Positions 1-8,699 are shown, counted from the first letter of the stretch. The stretch: DNA of 64,000 nucleotides from Spirosoma montaniterrae (GCF_001988955.1 NZ_CP014263.1:1302001-1366000), one strand, 5' to 3'. A program made the numbers and translations. The notes: generated by a model from the letters alone, not told the origin.

Positions 1-1
1 A

Positions 2-268
2 CCAACACGAAGCCTGGCTCCGACCCGTAAAACTGACGCAGTAAGCCTAACGTTGAGTGTGAGTGGAACGATCAGCAGGCCTGTTGCGCTGGCCGTTGAC
101 CAACTTGCGGCTGACCAAAAGCGGTATCCTGTTCGGCGCGATACGCTGATGGCTGGTACGTATACCAACAAAATTTTTAGCGGTGATTATTACGGCAAAG
201 ACCCAACTGAGTTGATTGTAACGCCCACACCCGGCACAACCGGCTCACTTACAATTGAGAGGTATTGA
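2..268 (+). CDS. C-terminal fragment of an unrecognised protein (cut by window start)
   Basis: The reading frame is open from the left edge, through a possible internal TTG at 53, to a TGA at 266-268, so the start lies outside the window. About 88 residues are visible. They are polar, rich in Thr, Ser and Pro, with alternating hydrophobic b-strand-like stretches and a final Glu-Arg-Tyr. That suits the C-terminus of an exported or surface b-rich protein, but no family motif is recognisable. It is followed after 12 bp by the exported protein at 281, with which it may be co-transcribed. No function is assigned. Confidence 0.5.
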   Translation, partial: PTRSLAPTRKTDAVSLTLSVSGTISRPVALAVDQLAADQKRYPVRRDTLMAGTYTNKIFSGDYYGKDPTELIVTPTPGTTGSLTIERY

Positions 269-280
269 ACTTCCAACGTT

Positions 281-874
281 ATGCATCGTTATCTTTTTTT
301 ACTCGGCGGTTTGCTGCTGTCGAGTTCATTGGCTGCCCAAACGCCAATCAGGAAAGCATCGGTTCGGCTGGGCGTCGATCTAACATCTTTAGAAGCTCCT
401 GATGCTGTTGGGCCGCGCTATGTAGGGCGGCTGGCTCTACACCTTAAACAGGACCGTTTCGTAATTGCCGCCGAAGGAGGGTATATGCACCTCATACGGG
501 CAAACGAATTATTCAATGATGTCGATCCTGGCCCTGACCGTCGTGAACGGTACACCGCCGACCTTACGCTGCTATACGACCTGCTGCCGCAGCCGCGCCA
601 TGCGCTGCGGTTAGGTGCGGGGGTATCGGTCTGGGCGCAGCGCGACGATACATACCGGGCAGCGCGGGCCTTATTTTCGCCGACGGGTTTGCAGGGTATT
701 GCCATCGACCGCCAGCAACGGTTGGCTCTTAATTCAGGTCTGCACGCTGCGGCTGAGTACGAATGGCTGTTTACCCCGCGCTGGGGTGCCGATTTTCGAC
801 TGCGCGTTGTTGAGCTGAACGGAGCCGGTGCGACGAGTATGATGGCAGGCGCGGGTATCAGTCACCGCTTTTGA
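281..874 (+). CDS. Exported outer-membrane b-barrel-like protein, function unknown
   Basis: This 197-residue protein opens with a basic start and a hydrophobic segment ending SSSLAAQ, a typical signal peptide with cleavage near residue 19. The mature part alternates short amphipathic strands (RLGVDL, RLALHL, FVIAAEGGY, HALRLGAGV) and ends with a C-terminal aromatic (ISHRF), as outer-membrane b-barrels do. I infer a small barrel of the PorT/outer-membrane-protein superfamily, but cannot name a substrate. Its last 17 bp overlap tail to tail with the convergent CDF transporter gene. Confidence 0.65.
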   Translation: MHRYLFLLGGLLLSSSLAAQTPIRKASVRLGVDLTSLEAPDAVGPRYVGRLALHLKQDRFVIAAEGGYMHLIRANELFNDVDPGPDRRERYTADLTLLYDLLPQPRHALRLGAGVSVWAQRDDTYRAARALFSPTGLQGIAIDRQQRLALNSGLHAAAEYEWLFTPRWGADFRLRVVELNGAGATSMMAGAGISHRF

Positions 875-1883
875 GCGAGTCGGAAGGGGTGGGCGTCAGC
901 GGCACAAAGTGCTTTTGGTTGAGGGGCAGATTCCCGGCAGTCCAGTCTACGTCGCGGACGAAAGCGAAGGCCCGCACTGGGCAGTCGGCTACGCGGCAGT
1001 AGTGGCAGCATTCTTTCATGCAGGGGTCGGTATGCACGAATATTTCGACTTCGTTGCTGAATCCTTCTTTCAGTGTATCTTCAAAATGATGGACCTCGTC
1101 GTGTACCTGCGTCAGTTCCCAGTAATAGGGTAGGGTCAGGTGGCAGTCGATGTGCAGATCGGCCCCGTATTTCTGAATACGGAGGTTGTGAACATCGATC
1201 CAGTTGCGGTCTTTATGCACGTTCAGCAGCGACACCACCCGGTCGAGCGTAGGGGCGTCGGTTTCGTCCATGAGCCGGGCTACCGATTGCCGAACCAGCC
1301 GAATACCGTTGTAAATAATCACCAGCGAAAGGCCCAGCGACAGAACCGAGTCGATCCAGCGTTGGCCGGTCAGGGCCACAATACCAATGCCCGCCATAAC
1401 GATACCGCTGCTGAAGGTGTCGAGCAGCAGGTGGTGGCCGTCGGCGGTAAGGGCGAGTGAATCGGTTTTCTGGCCGATACGAATCAGCCGCCAGCCTACG
1501 AAAGCGTTGGCCGCAGCGGTCAGGCCAATCAGCACCACGCCCCAGTCGAGGTTGGTGAGTTCGTGAGGTTCAAAAAAGCTTAGAATAGACTGCCACAGAA
1601 TGACAATGCCCGCCGACAAAATCATAGCTCCCTCGAAACCCGACGACAGAAATTCAACCTTTCCGTGGCCGTAGGGATGGTTTTGGTCGCGCGGTTGTCC
1701 GGCTAAGTAAATGCTGTAAAAAGCGAACCCGCTGGCAATGACGTTAACGATGGATTCGATGGCGTCGGTCAGAATGGCCGCCGAGCCGGTAAGGAAATAG
1801 GCTGTAAACTTGATGAGTAACAGTACTACGCTCAAGCCCAACGAAATGCCCATCCAGCGGTATTTAATGCGTTGTGTGAGCAT
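858..1883 (-). CDS. Cation diffusion facilitator (CDF) family metal exporter
   Basis: The protein has the CDF fold: several N-terminal membrane helices, the metal-site pattern of helix 2 (AAILTDAIES), HPYGHGKVEFLSS after helix 2, and ALTADGHHLLLDTFSSG (helix 5), followed by a cytoplasmic C-terminal domain. CDF proteins exchange divalent metals such as Zn, Fe or Co for protons across the inner membrane. The ATG at 1883 is preferred; a TTG at 1922 would add 13 residues and crowd the divergent NUDIX promoter. The C-terminus adds a Cys-rich tail (CMKECCHYC, then DCPVR) not in the classic FieF form. Metal specificity cannot be read. Confidence 0.88.
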   Translation of the reverse strand: MLTQRIKYRWMGISLGLSVVLLLIKFTAYFLTGSAAILTDAIESIVNVIASGFAFYSIYLAGQPRDQNHPYGHGKVEFLSSGFEGAMILSAGIVILWQSILSFFEPHELTNLDWGVVLIGLTAAANAFVGWRLIRIGQKTDSLALTADGHHLLLDTFSSGIVMAGIGIVALTGQRWIDSVLSLGLSLVIIYNGIRLVRQSVARLMDETDAPTLDRVVSLLNVHKDRNWIDVHNLRIQKYGADLHIDCHLTLPYYWELTQVHDEVHHFEDTLKEGFSNEVEIFVHTDPCMKECCHYCRVADCPVRAFAFVRDVDWTAGNLPLNQKHFVPLTPTPSDSLKSGD

Positions 1884-1950
1884 TCGTAAAGATGGTAGCG
1901 TTGCTGTTGATGTGTTTGACAAAGATAACGATTCCTTGCCGGATAGTCTG

Positions 1951-1958
1951 TATTTTTG
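1951..1958 (+). promoter_or_regulatory. Bacteroidota -7 promoter box for the NUDIX gene
   Basis: TATTTTTG matches the TAnnTTTG box recognised by the Bacteroidota primary sigma factor. It ends only 5 bp before the ATG at 1964, so the transcript would have almost no leader. No clear TTTG element is seen at the usual 19-bp spacing upstream. Confidence 0.5.
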
Positions 1959-1963
1959 CCCGC

Positions 1964-2512
1964 ATGAACGAAACCGAAAATCCCTGGCAGACGCTCAACT
2001 CGTCGGTCAAATATGATAATCCGTGGTTAGCTATCCGGCACGAAGAAGTGCTTACCCCCGCCGGTACGCCCGGTATTTATGGCGTGGTTAGTTTCAAAAA
2101 TAAAGCTATTGGTATTGTACCTATCGATGCCGACGGTAACACCTATTTGGTTGGACAATACCGATATCCGCTCAACGAATACTCGTGGGAAATACCCGAA
2201 GGTGGCTGCCCCATCGGCACCGACCCGCTCGACTCGGCCCGGCGCGAACTGCGCGAAGAAACCGGCCTCGAAGCCAAAACGTGGACCAAAATAGCCCGCA
2301 TCCACACGTCTAATTCGGCTACTGATGAAGAAGGGTTTTTGTACATAGCCGAAGATTTGGTGCAGGGCAACCACGAACCCGAAGAAACTGAAGATCTTAA
2401 AATCTGGAAGCTGCCCTTATCTGAAGCTGTTGAGATGGCAATGACCAGCCGCATCACCGATGCACTCAGCGTCAGTGGCTTATTGATGGTTGCAAGATTG
2501 CGGGGCCTCTAA
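1964..2512 (+). CDS. NUDIX hydrolase, ADP-ribose pyrophosphatase type
   Basis: 182 residues. A NUDIX box is visible around residues 75-97: EGG followed by SARRELREETGL, giving the RExxEE core that binds Mg2+ and the diphosphate. The preceding VGQYRYPLNEYSWEIPEGG resembles the ADP-sugar subgroup, which hydrolyses ADP-ribose and similar nucleotide sugars. The ATG at 1964 was chosen because an upstream extension has no conserved character and would pass through the promoter box. The LysE-type gene follows after 11 bp, so the two are probably one transcript. The exact substrate is inferred. Confidence 0.85.
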   Translation: MNETENPWQTLNSSVKYDNPWLAIRHEEVLTPAGTPGIYGVVSFKNKAIGIVPIDADGNTYLVGQYRYPLNEYSWEIPEGGCPIGTDPLDSARRELREETGLEAKTWTKIARIHTSNSATDEEGFLYIAEDLVQGNHEPEETEDLKIWKLPLSEAVEMAMTSRITDALSVSGLLMVARLRGL

Positions 2513-2523
2513 ACGTCATCACT

Positions 2524-3162
2524 GTGTTTCTACCCATACTTTATGGTTTTCTGCTTGGTACGGCCCTGTGCCTGACGTTCGGAACCGTCTTTTTTGCGCT
2601 GATTCAGAATAGTGTGGATAATGGATTTCGCTCTGGGCTGAAAATTATTTTCGGCGTTATCGTGGGCGATGCACTCTTTGTGCTGGCGGCTCTGCTCGGC
2701 ACGTCGTTTATTCCGAAAGTGCAGGGTTTTGAACACCTGATGGCCGTAGTAGGCGTACTGTTCCTGACGGCAATGGGCTTAGTCAATATTTTGAGCGGAA
2801 CGCCCCGGCTGGCTTATCCGCAAACCCGCTTCGGTAACTTTGTGTATTATTTCTCCACCGGCTTTTTCCTGAACGCGCTGAACCCGGTCAACTTCATCTC
2901 GTGGGTAACGATTGTGGCCTACATCCGGTCGCATCTGCACTACGCGCCGGGGCAACAATACGGCTTCATGATAGCCGCGCTGATCGGCGTTTTCGTGACC
3001 GAATCGGCATTGGCGTACTATGCTAACCGACTCAAACGGCTTTTTACGCCCCGCGTTGTTACCCTGTTCAACCGCACAACAGGCTTCGTTTTTCTGGCCG
3101 TAGCCGCCCAGATTGCCTATACGCGCTTGTATCAACCGATCACACAGATGATGAATTGGTAA
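2524..3162 (+). CDS. LysE/RhtB-family amino-acid exporter
   Basis: This 212-residue integral membrane protein has about six hydrophobic helices. The N-terminal half (FLLGTALCLTFGTVFFALI, then GLKIIFGVIVGDALFV) follows the LysE pattern of a Gly-rich helix 1, a short loop with a conserved G-D, and helix 2. Members export amino acids or their analogues using the proton gradient. Translation appears to start at GTG 2524, 11 bp after the NUDIX stop. Its TAA is followed immediately by the left arm of a perfect 36-bp inverted repeat. Substrate unknown. Confidence 0.8.
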   Translation: MFLPILYGFLLGTALCLTFGTVFFALIQNSVDNGFRSGLKIIFGVIVGDALFVLAALLGTSFIPKVQGFEHLMAVVGVLFLTAMGLVNILSGTPRLAYPQTRFGNFVYYFSTGFFLNALNPVNFISWVTIVAYIRSHLHYAPGQQYGFMIAALIGVFVTESALAYYANRLKRLFTPRVVTLFNRTTGFVFLAVAAQIAYTRLYQPITQMMNW

Positions 3163-3247
3163 TTTCAGTGAACAGTTAACAACCAACAGTCAACAGTGGC
3201 CGGTACACAAACACTGTTGACTGTTGGTTGTTAACTGTTCACTGAAA
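3163..3247. repeat. Perfect 36-bp inverted repeat filling a convergent gap
   Basis: Arms 3163-3198 and 3212-3247 are exact reverse complements around a 13-nt loop. The left arm starts on the base after the LysE-type stop codon. The right arm includes the last codons and stop (3231-3233) of the convergent GH3 gene. Each arm is built from ACAGT/AACAAC words. No U-run follows, so it is not a canonical intrinsic terminator, though it may end or protect both transcripts. Confidence 0.9.
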
Positions 3248-4778
3248 GGAACGCTTCCCATTCATTAATCAATCCTTTTTTCAAGACGCGCGGAAATTTG
3301 TGCTGACCGCCCAGCTTTCCTTTCGATTCCATCCATCGGTAAAAGGTAGCTGCGGGTAATACGTTTACCGTGATTTCTTTCAACGCGTGTCGGCGTTCAA
3401 CGGCGTAATCGTCGTTAAGTTCTTTCAGTTTCTGGTCGATGCGATTGCGGAGGTCGGCGGGGTCTACGGCATCGTCGGTGCCTATGTACCAGTTGTGCGC
3501 GAACAGCGTATCGTGCGTTACGCCTGCCACCGTGAACTCGCGTACTGAAATGCCCAACTCATCAGAAACCATCTCGATGGCTTTGTTCATATTGTCGACC
3601 GAGAGGTGTTCACCACACAGGCTCAGGAAATGCTTGGTGCGGCCCGTAATCACGATTTCGGCCCGGCGTTTGTTCACGAACTTAATTGTGTCGCCGATTA
3701 GATACCGCCACGCGCCCGAGCAGGTCGATAGCAGCAGTGCGTATTCTTTGCCTTCTTCCACCTCGTCAATCATCAGCGTTTCGGGATTGGCAACCAAGTC
3801 GCCATCCGACGAAAAATTCTGCTCCGTAAACGGGATAAATTCAAAAAACAGCCCGTTGTTCAGCACCAGTTCCATGCCTTCGGCGTTGGGATGAGTCTGG
3901 TAGGCAATGAAACCCTCGGAGGCCAGATACGTTTCGATATAGGTGATGGGGTGAGCCAGAAGCTTCTCGAAACCAGCCCGATATGGTTCGAACGATACAC
4001 CCCCGTGGCAGAAAACCATCAGGTTCGGCCAGATGTCGTGAATGGTTTTAACCTGATAACGGGCAATGATTTTTTCCATCAGCAACTGAATCCAGGCTGG
4101 CACGCCCACCACGTAGCCAATGTCCCAATCGGCAGCCTGCTCGGTAATTTCGTCAAGCTTCAATGCCCAGTCTCGCTCCTGTGCAATTTCTTTGCCGGGC
4201 TTATAAAACCGCTCGAACCAGAACGGAATTTTGCTGGCCGTAATGCCGCTCAGGTCGCCTTCATAATGCCCTTCCCGAACGTTCAGATCAGTGCTGCCGC
4301 CCAGCATGAGGTAGCCTTTTTCATAGAGCGTAGAAGGCAGGTTCTGATACCGACCCAGGGTAAGAATTTGCCGGACGCCGGTTCGTTGAATGGCTTTTTG
4401 CATGGCCTTCGTGACCGGAATATATTTGGAAGCGGCTTCCGACGTTCCTGAACTGAGCGCGAAATACTTAACCCGGCCCGGCCATGTCACGTCGCGTTCA
4501 CCGCCAAGCGCACGTTTCCACCAGCCATCGAACATCCTGTTGTAGTCGTGGATTGGAACGTGCTGCTTGAATTTTTCGTAGAATTCGCGGTCAGTGCCAA
4601 ACTCAGCCGCGCCAAGGAGTTCGTCGAAGTGGTAGGTTTTGCCAAAATCCGTGTAGCGGGCTTTGCCGATGAGTTTGCGAAATGCTTTGCGCTGTTGCTT
4701 GTAAGCATTTTGTTTGCGTAGTTGAACGGCATTCGTCAGGCGAATGCCATTCTTCAACATGCTGCCGAGAAGTGTCAT
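3231..4778 (-). CDS. GH3 auxin-responsive-promoter family acyl-adenylating protein
   Basis: 515 residues, matching the full length of bacterial GH3-family proteins. An AMP-binding phosphate loop (FALSSGTSEAASKYIP) is near residue 105, and the later segments LLLSTCSGAWRYLIGDTIKF and EIVITGRTKHFLSLCGEHLS correspond to the adenylation core and hinge. Plant GH3 enzymes adenylate small carboxylic acids and join them to amino acids; the role of bacterial versions is not established. The final SVNS-stop is encoded inside the right arm of the hairpin at 3163-3247. SurE lies upstream on the same strand, separated by another hairpin. Confidence 0.85.
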   Translation of the reverse strand: MTLLGSMLKNGIRLTNAVQLRKQNAYKQQRKAFRKLIGKARYTDFGKTYHFDELLGAAEFGTDREFYEKFKQHVPIHDYNRMFDGWWKRALGGERDVTWPGRVKYFALSSGTSEAASKYIPVTKAMQKAIQRTGVRQILTLGRYQNLPSTLYEKGYLMLGGSTDLNVREGHYEGDLSGITASKIPFWFERFYKPGKEIAQERDWALKLDEITEQAADWDIGYVVGVPAWIQLLMEKIIARYQVKTIHDIWPNLMVFCHGGVSFEPYRAGFEKLLAHPITYIETYLASEGFIAYQTHPNAEGMELVLNNGLFFEFIPFTEQNFSSDGDLVANPETLMIDEVEEGKEYALLLSTCSGAWRYLIGDTIKFVNKRRAEIVITGRTKHFLSLCGEHLSVDNMNKAIEMVSDELGISVREFTVAGVTHDTLFAHNWYIGTDDAVDPADLRNRIDQKLKELNDDYAVERRHALKEITVNVLPAATFYRWMESKGKLGGQHKFPRVLKKGLINEWEAFLSVNS

Positions 4779-4786
4779 GTTTCATA

Positions 4787-4892
4787 GTGATGAGCGTTTT
4801 TTAGTGATGAGTGATAAACGATGAGTGATAAGTGGGCTGACGCACAACATTCATCACTCATCGTTCATCGTTCATCACTAAAAACTCATCGT
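4787..4892. repeat. Long imperfect inverted repeat between surE and the GH3 gene
   Basis: Arms of about 40 nt (around 4788-4831 and 4852-4892) are made of GTGATGA/ACGATGA words and pair with a few mismatches. The apex carries GGCTGACGCAC at 4835-4845, a sequence recurring in other hairpins here. It ends one base before the surE stop codon and lies just upstream of the GH3 start, where it could act as a terminator or mRNA processing element. Confidence 0.8.
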
Positions 4893-5669
4893 TTACAGGT
4901 TCCAGTTTCTCAATTCGTTCATCATGCTATACGAGGTTAGGTCGTACTGACACGGCACAACTGAGGTATAATTTTGTGAGAGCGCGTATTCGTCGGTATC
5001 TTCGGCGTGCGCGTCGAAATTTACGAAATCGCCTGCCAACCAGAAGTACCGCCGACCATGCGGGTCGCGCCGTTCGTCAAATACTTCCTGCCATTTGGCA
5101 TTGGCCTGCCGACAGATGCGGATGCCTTTCAACGGTTCGGCGGTGCGGCCCGGAAAGTTGACGTTCAGGGCAGTGCCAGGCTGCACACCCCGCTCCAGCA
5201 CACTGCGGGCAATCGTCAGAATGTGTTCGTGCGTATGCGAAAAATCTGGCTGGCGGGTAAAATCACCGAGCGAGAAACCAATGGCCGGAATACCTTCGAT
5301 AGCCGCTTCGATAGCCGCCGACATGGTGCCTGAATACAGAATGCTGATGGAGGAGTTGCCGCCGTGATTGATGCCACTCACTACCAAATCAGGAGCGCGA
5401 TCTTTCAAAACGTGGTGCTTGGCTAATTTTACACAGTCGGCAGGAGTGCCCGAACACTCGTAAGCGGGTACATCACCAAAAATGTCGGACGGATACAGGC
5501 GTATGGGGTTGGCAATGGTAATAGCGTGTCCCATGCCCGACTGTGGGCTATTGGGAGCCACAACCACTACATTACCAAGTTGTTTCATTAGTTCGACCAG
5601 CGTGCGGATACCGTGTGCGGTAATGCCGTCGTCGTTAGAAATCAGAATCAGGGGCTTCTTATCGGCCAT
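4893..5669 (-). CDS. surE: 5'/3'-nucleotidase SurE
   Basis: 258 residues, the usual SurE size. The N-terminus shows the signature ILISNDDGITAHGIRTL with the metal-binding Asp pair (residues 13-14), followed by APNSPQSGMGHAIT, ECSGTPADCVKLA and the active-site VSGINHGGN. SurE is a cytoplasmic metal-dependent phosphatase that removes 3' or 5' phosphates from nucleoside monophosphates and is linked to stationary-phase survival. The start ATG at 5669 directly precedes MADKKPLILIS, so no extension is needed. Confidence 0.95.
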   Translation of the reverse strand: MADKKPLILISNDDGITAHGIRTLVELMKQLGNVVVVAPNSPQSGMGHAITIANPIRLYPSDIFGDVPAYECSGTPADCVKLAKHHVLKDRAPDLVVSGINHGGNSSISILYSGTMSAAIEAAIEGIPAIGFSLGDFTRQPDFSHTHEHILTIARSVLERGVQPGTALNVNFPGRTAEPLKGIRICRQANAKWQEVFDERRDPHGRRYFWLAGDFVNFDAHAEDTDEYALSQNYTSVVPCQYDLTSYSMMNELRNWNL

Positions 5670-5809
5670 GCACGTGATTTTGTTGGGCGTATCTGTGCCG
5701 CAAAAATACGCAAATACGCCCGAACTGAGACCGAAAGTTTGGCCGTAACCGATGGGTAGGTTAGTCGGCTTCTATTGTTTCAATACTACCTAATAAACAT
5801 CTTACTGGC

Positions 5810-6793
5810 ATGGAAACAATGACCCCGACCATGACGCCCTCAATGGTGCCGAATAATGCCCACAAAGACATTCCTGGCAACCCCTCAACGGCTACCAGCA
5901 GCAAACAATCGCTGAACGACCGCTCTTCTGGCAAACCCCTGCGCGTGCTGTCGGAAGATGACTGGCAATTCTGGAAACACAACGGCTATATTGTTGTCAA
6001 ACAAGCTGTTCCCCGCCAACAGGCCGAACGGCTCGCCAATTTTCTGTGGGAGTTTGAAGAAAAAGACCCCGGCAATTCCGATACCTGGTACGCGCCACCC
6101 CGCGCCGAAATGAAAATGAAAGAACTGACAAACAGCGGCATGGTCGAACTTTACAATCATCAATATGAGTGGGATAACCGACAGACGCAACGCGTGTACG
6201 ACGCTTTCGTCGATATATGGGGTACCGAAAAACTCTGGGTCACAATCGACCGCGCCAACCTGAATTTTCCGATGCGGCCCGGCCATGAGTTCAACGGGTT
6301 TATTCACTGGGATTATGACCCGGAAACCCGCCCGCAAAACGTACAGGGCGTACTGGCTCTGGCCGACCAAACCGATGAAAACATGGGCGGGTTTCAGTGC
6401 ATTCCCGAACTCTACCGAACGTATGACACCTGGAAGCTCACGCAACCCGCCAACCGCGACCGCTTCAAACCCGATACCACCGGTTTCGAGTTTACCAAAG
6501 TGAAGATGGAAACGGGCGACCTGCTGATTTTCAACAGCACCCAGCCGCACGGTATCCGCCCTAATTTATCCAACGATAAAGTCCGTATAGCTCAGTATAT
6601 TTCAATGATGCCTGCCGAAGAAGATAATGAATCCCTGCGGCAGTGGCGCATTACCTCCTGGCGCGACCGCATCGCCCCCGAAGGCTACGCATTCCCCGGC
6701 GACCCCCGCAACTGGGAACGCAACCGCGAAAAAACCGCCGAACTCAGCCCGCTTGGCCGCAAACTGCTGGGAATTGACCGGTGGGAGGGATAA
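5810..6793 (+). CDS. Phytanoyl-CoA dioxygenase (PhyH)-family oxygenase
   Basis: 327 residues. The Fe(II)/2-oxoglutarate facial triad is readable: H166 and D168 in FIHWDYD and H247 in TQPHGIRPN, with an Arg near 259 (KVRIAQY) suited to binding the 2-oxoglutarate carboxylate. PhyH-type enzymes hydroxylate small molecules using 2-oxoglutarate and O2. The first 45 residues are a low-complexity Thr/Pro/Met/Asn leader before the domain begins (LSEDDWQFWKHNGYIVV), so a shorter start is possible. It runs into a perfect hairpin at its TAA. Substrate unknown. Confidence 0.8.
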   Translation: METMTPTMTPSMVPNNAHKDIPGNPSTATSSKQSLNDRSSGKPLRVLSEDDWQFWKHNGYIVVKQAVPRQQAERLANFLWEFEEKDPGNSDTWYAPPRAEMKMKELTNSGMVELYNHQYEWDNRQTQRVYDAFVDIWGTEKLWVTIDRANLNFPMRPGHEFNGFIHWDYDPETRPQNVQGVLALADQTDENMGGFQCIPELYRTYDTWKLTQPANRDRFKPDTTGFEFTKVKMETGDLLIFNSTQPHGIRPNLSNDKVRIAQYISMMPAEEDNESLRQWRITSWRDRIAPEGYAFPGDPRNWERNREKTAELSPLGRKLLGIDRWEG

Positions 6794-6883
6794 GTTAAAA
6801 ATGAAAAGTGCATAATGAAAAATGGGCTGGCGCAGCGATAAGCCGCTTCTGCATTTTTCATTATGCACTTTTCATTTTTAACT
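6793..6883. repeat. Perfect 32-bp inverted repeat from stop codon to stop codon
   Basis: Arms 6793-6824 and 6852-6883 are exact complements. The left arm begins on the last base of the TAA of the PhyH gene, and the right arm ends inside the stop of the convergent SDR gene (6882-6884). The arms are AT-rich words (AAAATGAAAAGTGCATAATG). The apex contains GGCTGGCGCAG at 6825-6835. Confidence 0.9.
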
Positions 6884-7928
6884 ACGCCAGTGCTTCTTCT
6901 ACTTTCGCCTTCCCGTTGTGATATGCGCCGAGTACGGAATCGGCAACGGACGATAGGGCGTTGTTAGCTGAATTGCCCAGTGATTTGGCTTTGTACCGAT
7001 ACCGCATTTTATCGACCGGGCCTAAATTGTTGTAGGCTGATACCAGCGCGTAACCAGCCACGGCAGCCGCCACCACGCCTAAGCCAATAGCCCAGTTAGG
7101 TGTTTTGTCGTCGCTACGGTCTGATTCGTGCTTGGGTGTTAATAACCAGCGCATCATACCGGCCAAGGCTTCCTGGGGCGACAGGTAGGCCATAACCTCC
7201 TGCGCTTTGTTGGCTAAACCGCCCGGCACCACTTTGGCCTCGCCTTTCATCAGGGCTTTGTAGCCATCGCGGGCCACCATCGCCGGGTCGTCCAGCATAC
7301 CTTCTACGTTCAGTTTGGGTGCGTCGGCTTCGCGGAAAAAGTTGGTGGCCGTAGCGTTCGGCATCAGAGCCGTAACCGTTACGTTGGTATCTTTCAACTC
7401 GTTGCGAAGTGACTGTGTCAGGCTCCAGACGTAGGCTTTTGTGGCGGCATACACGGCCATGAGCGGGAAGGGCGTAATCGACACCATCGATGCCAATTGC
7501 AGAATCCGACCTTCGTTGCGGGCTACCATGTCGTTCAGAAACAGCTTGGTCAGCAGCGTAGTTGTCAGCACGTTCAGGTGAACTACCTCTTTTTCGCGCT
7601 CCCAGTTGGTTTCGGTGGCAAACTTGCCATACGTGCTGATACCGGCGTTGTTTACTAAGATATTGACCGTGATTCCTTTGGCCTTCACTTCTTCATACAG
7701 TTCAATGGCTACGTCTTCGCGGGCCAGGTCTTTGTTAATGACCGTAACTGTTTCTGTGCCGTAATTGCTTTCAAACACTTCGGCCAGGCGGTGTAGCGGC
7801 TCTTCGTTATGGTCGACCAGCACCAGATTAAAGCCGTCCTGTGCAAAAAGTTTGGCTAATTCCTGCCCGATACCACTACCAGCTCCCGTAACGAGTGCCG
7901 TTTTCCCAGTTCCCTGTTTCATAATCAT
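6882..7928 (-). CDS. Short-chain dehydrogenase/reductase with membrane-tail extension
   Basis: 348 residues. The Rossmann glycine motif TGAGSGIG is at 14-21, NNAG at about 93-96, the catalytic Ser near 147 and the Y160-xxx-K164 pair in VYAATK, so the NAD(P)-dependent core (about 1-265) looks active. Beyond it lie a single hydrophobic helix (WAIGLGVVAAAVAGYALVSAY) and a basic tail, predicting membrane anchoring. It is paralogous to the SDR at 8697-9734, with which it shares order and tail. A second ATG two codons in (7922) is an alternative start. Substrate unknown. Confidence 0.85.
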   Translation of the reverse strand: MIMKQGTGKTALVTGAGSGIGQELAKLFAQDGFNLVLVDHNEEPLHRLAEVFESNYGTETVTVINKDLAREDVAIELYEEVKAKGITVNILVNNAGISTYGKFATETNWEREKEVVHLNVLTTTLLTKLFLNDMVARNEGRILQLASMVSITPFPLMAVYAATKAYVWSLTQSLRNELKDTNVTVTALMPNATATNFFREADAPKLNVEGMLDDPAMVARDGYKALMKGEAKVVPGGLANKAQEVMAYLSPQEALAGMMRWLLTPKHESDRSDDKTPNWAIGLGVVAAAVAGYALVSAYNNLGPVDKMRYRYKAKSLGNSANNALSSVADSVLGAYHNGKAKVEEALA

Positions 7929-8070
7929 TGGGTGTTTTGTTGAGTCTATGTTTTCTTATTCAACCCCGGCCTGCTAAAGTTGTTTTGAAAACATGCCAGC
8001 GTCAATTACGTTTGCGGCTGTATGACGGGCCTGTCAGCCATCACACATACCATTAAAAATAGAATTGATT

Positions 8071-8613
8071 ATGAAACGAGTTCTTGTAATTGCTGTACTG
8101 CTGCCTGTTTTGGTAGCTGCCTGTTCGCCGTATCGCATCACCCGCAATCAGGCTGATCGGTCGGCTGCGTGGTCGGCCTATCGGACGTTTGCTTTTGTTG
8201 ATACAAGCCGGATTAGTCCGGTGCCGGGCGAAGCCTATCGAACCGCCATGGAGCAGATCAAGCAAGCGGTCAGTGCCGAACTGCGCAACCGGGGCTACCA
8301 ACCTACCCGCGACAATCCGGATTTGTTAGTGAATCTGGGGGCTGTTGTAAAAGAGAAAACGCAAACCCGGCAAACCACCATTCAGGAAGCTCCACGCTAT
8401 ATCGGACAGCGTCGGTATTCATGGCAGAGTCAGGAGGTGCCAGTTGGCACGTATAACGAAGGAACCGTAAACCTCCACGTGGTCGACGCTCAGCGAAACG
8501 CGCTTGTGTGGGATGTAGCTGTATCGAGCGTTCTTTCTCCGAAGGGCGTTAATCAAAAACAAATCAACCAGGCCGTTGCGAAGGTATTCGAGAAATTTCC
8601 CGGAAAAAATTAG
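8071..8613 (+). CDS. DUF4136-type lipoprotein
   Basis: 180 residues from ATG 8071. The signal peptide ends VAAC, a lipobox with acylated Cys near residue 17, so the protein is lipid-anchored. The mature region (FAFVDTS, then AVSAELRNRGYQPTRDNPDLLVNLGAVVKEK, and VNLHVVDAQRNALVWDVAVSS) follows the DUF4136 pattern common in Bacteroidota and Proteobacteria envelope lipoproteins of unknown role. It sits alone on the plus strand between two paralogous SDR genes. Its TAG is the first codon of a perfect palindrome. Confidence 0.8.
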   Translation: MKRVLVIAVLLPVLVAACSPYRITRNQADRSAAWSAYRTFAFVDTSRISPVPGEAYRTAMEQIKQAVSAELRNRGYQPTRDNPDLLVNLGAVVKEKTQTRQTTIQEAPRYIGQRRYSWQSQEVPVGTYNEGTVNLHVVDAQRNALVWDVAVSSVLSPKGVNQKQINQAVAKVFEKFPGKN

Positions 8614-8699
8614 TTAAAAGTGAAAAATGTAAAGTGAAAAATGAAGCTAACACAAATCGACAGCCTCATTTTTCACTTTACATTTTTCACTTTTAACTA
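8611..8699. repeat. Perfect 34-bp inverted repeat including both stop codons
   Basis: Arms 8611-8644 and 8666-8699 pair perfectly. The first three bases are the TAG of the lipoprotein gene and the last three are the TAG (reverse strand) of the convergent SDR gene, so the whole intergenic region is the palindrome plus a 21-nt loop. Arm words are GTGAAAAATG and AAAGTG. Confidence 0.9.
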
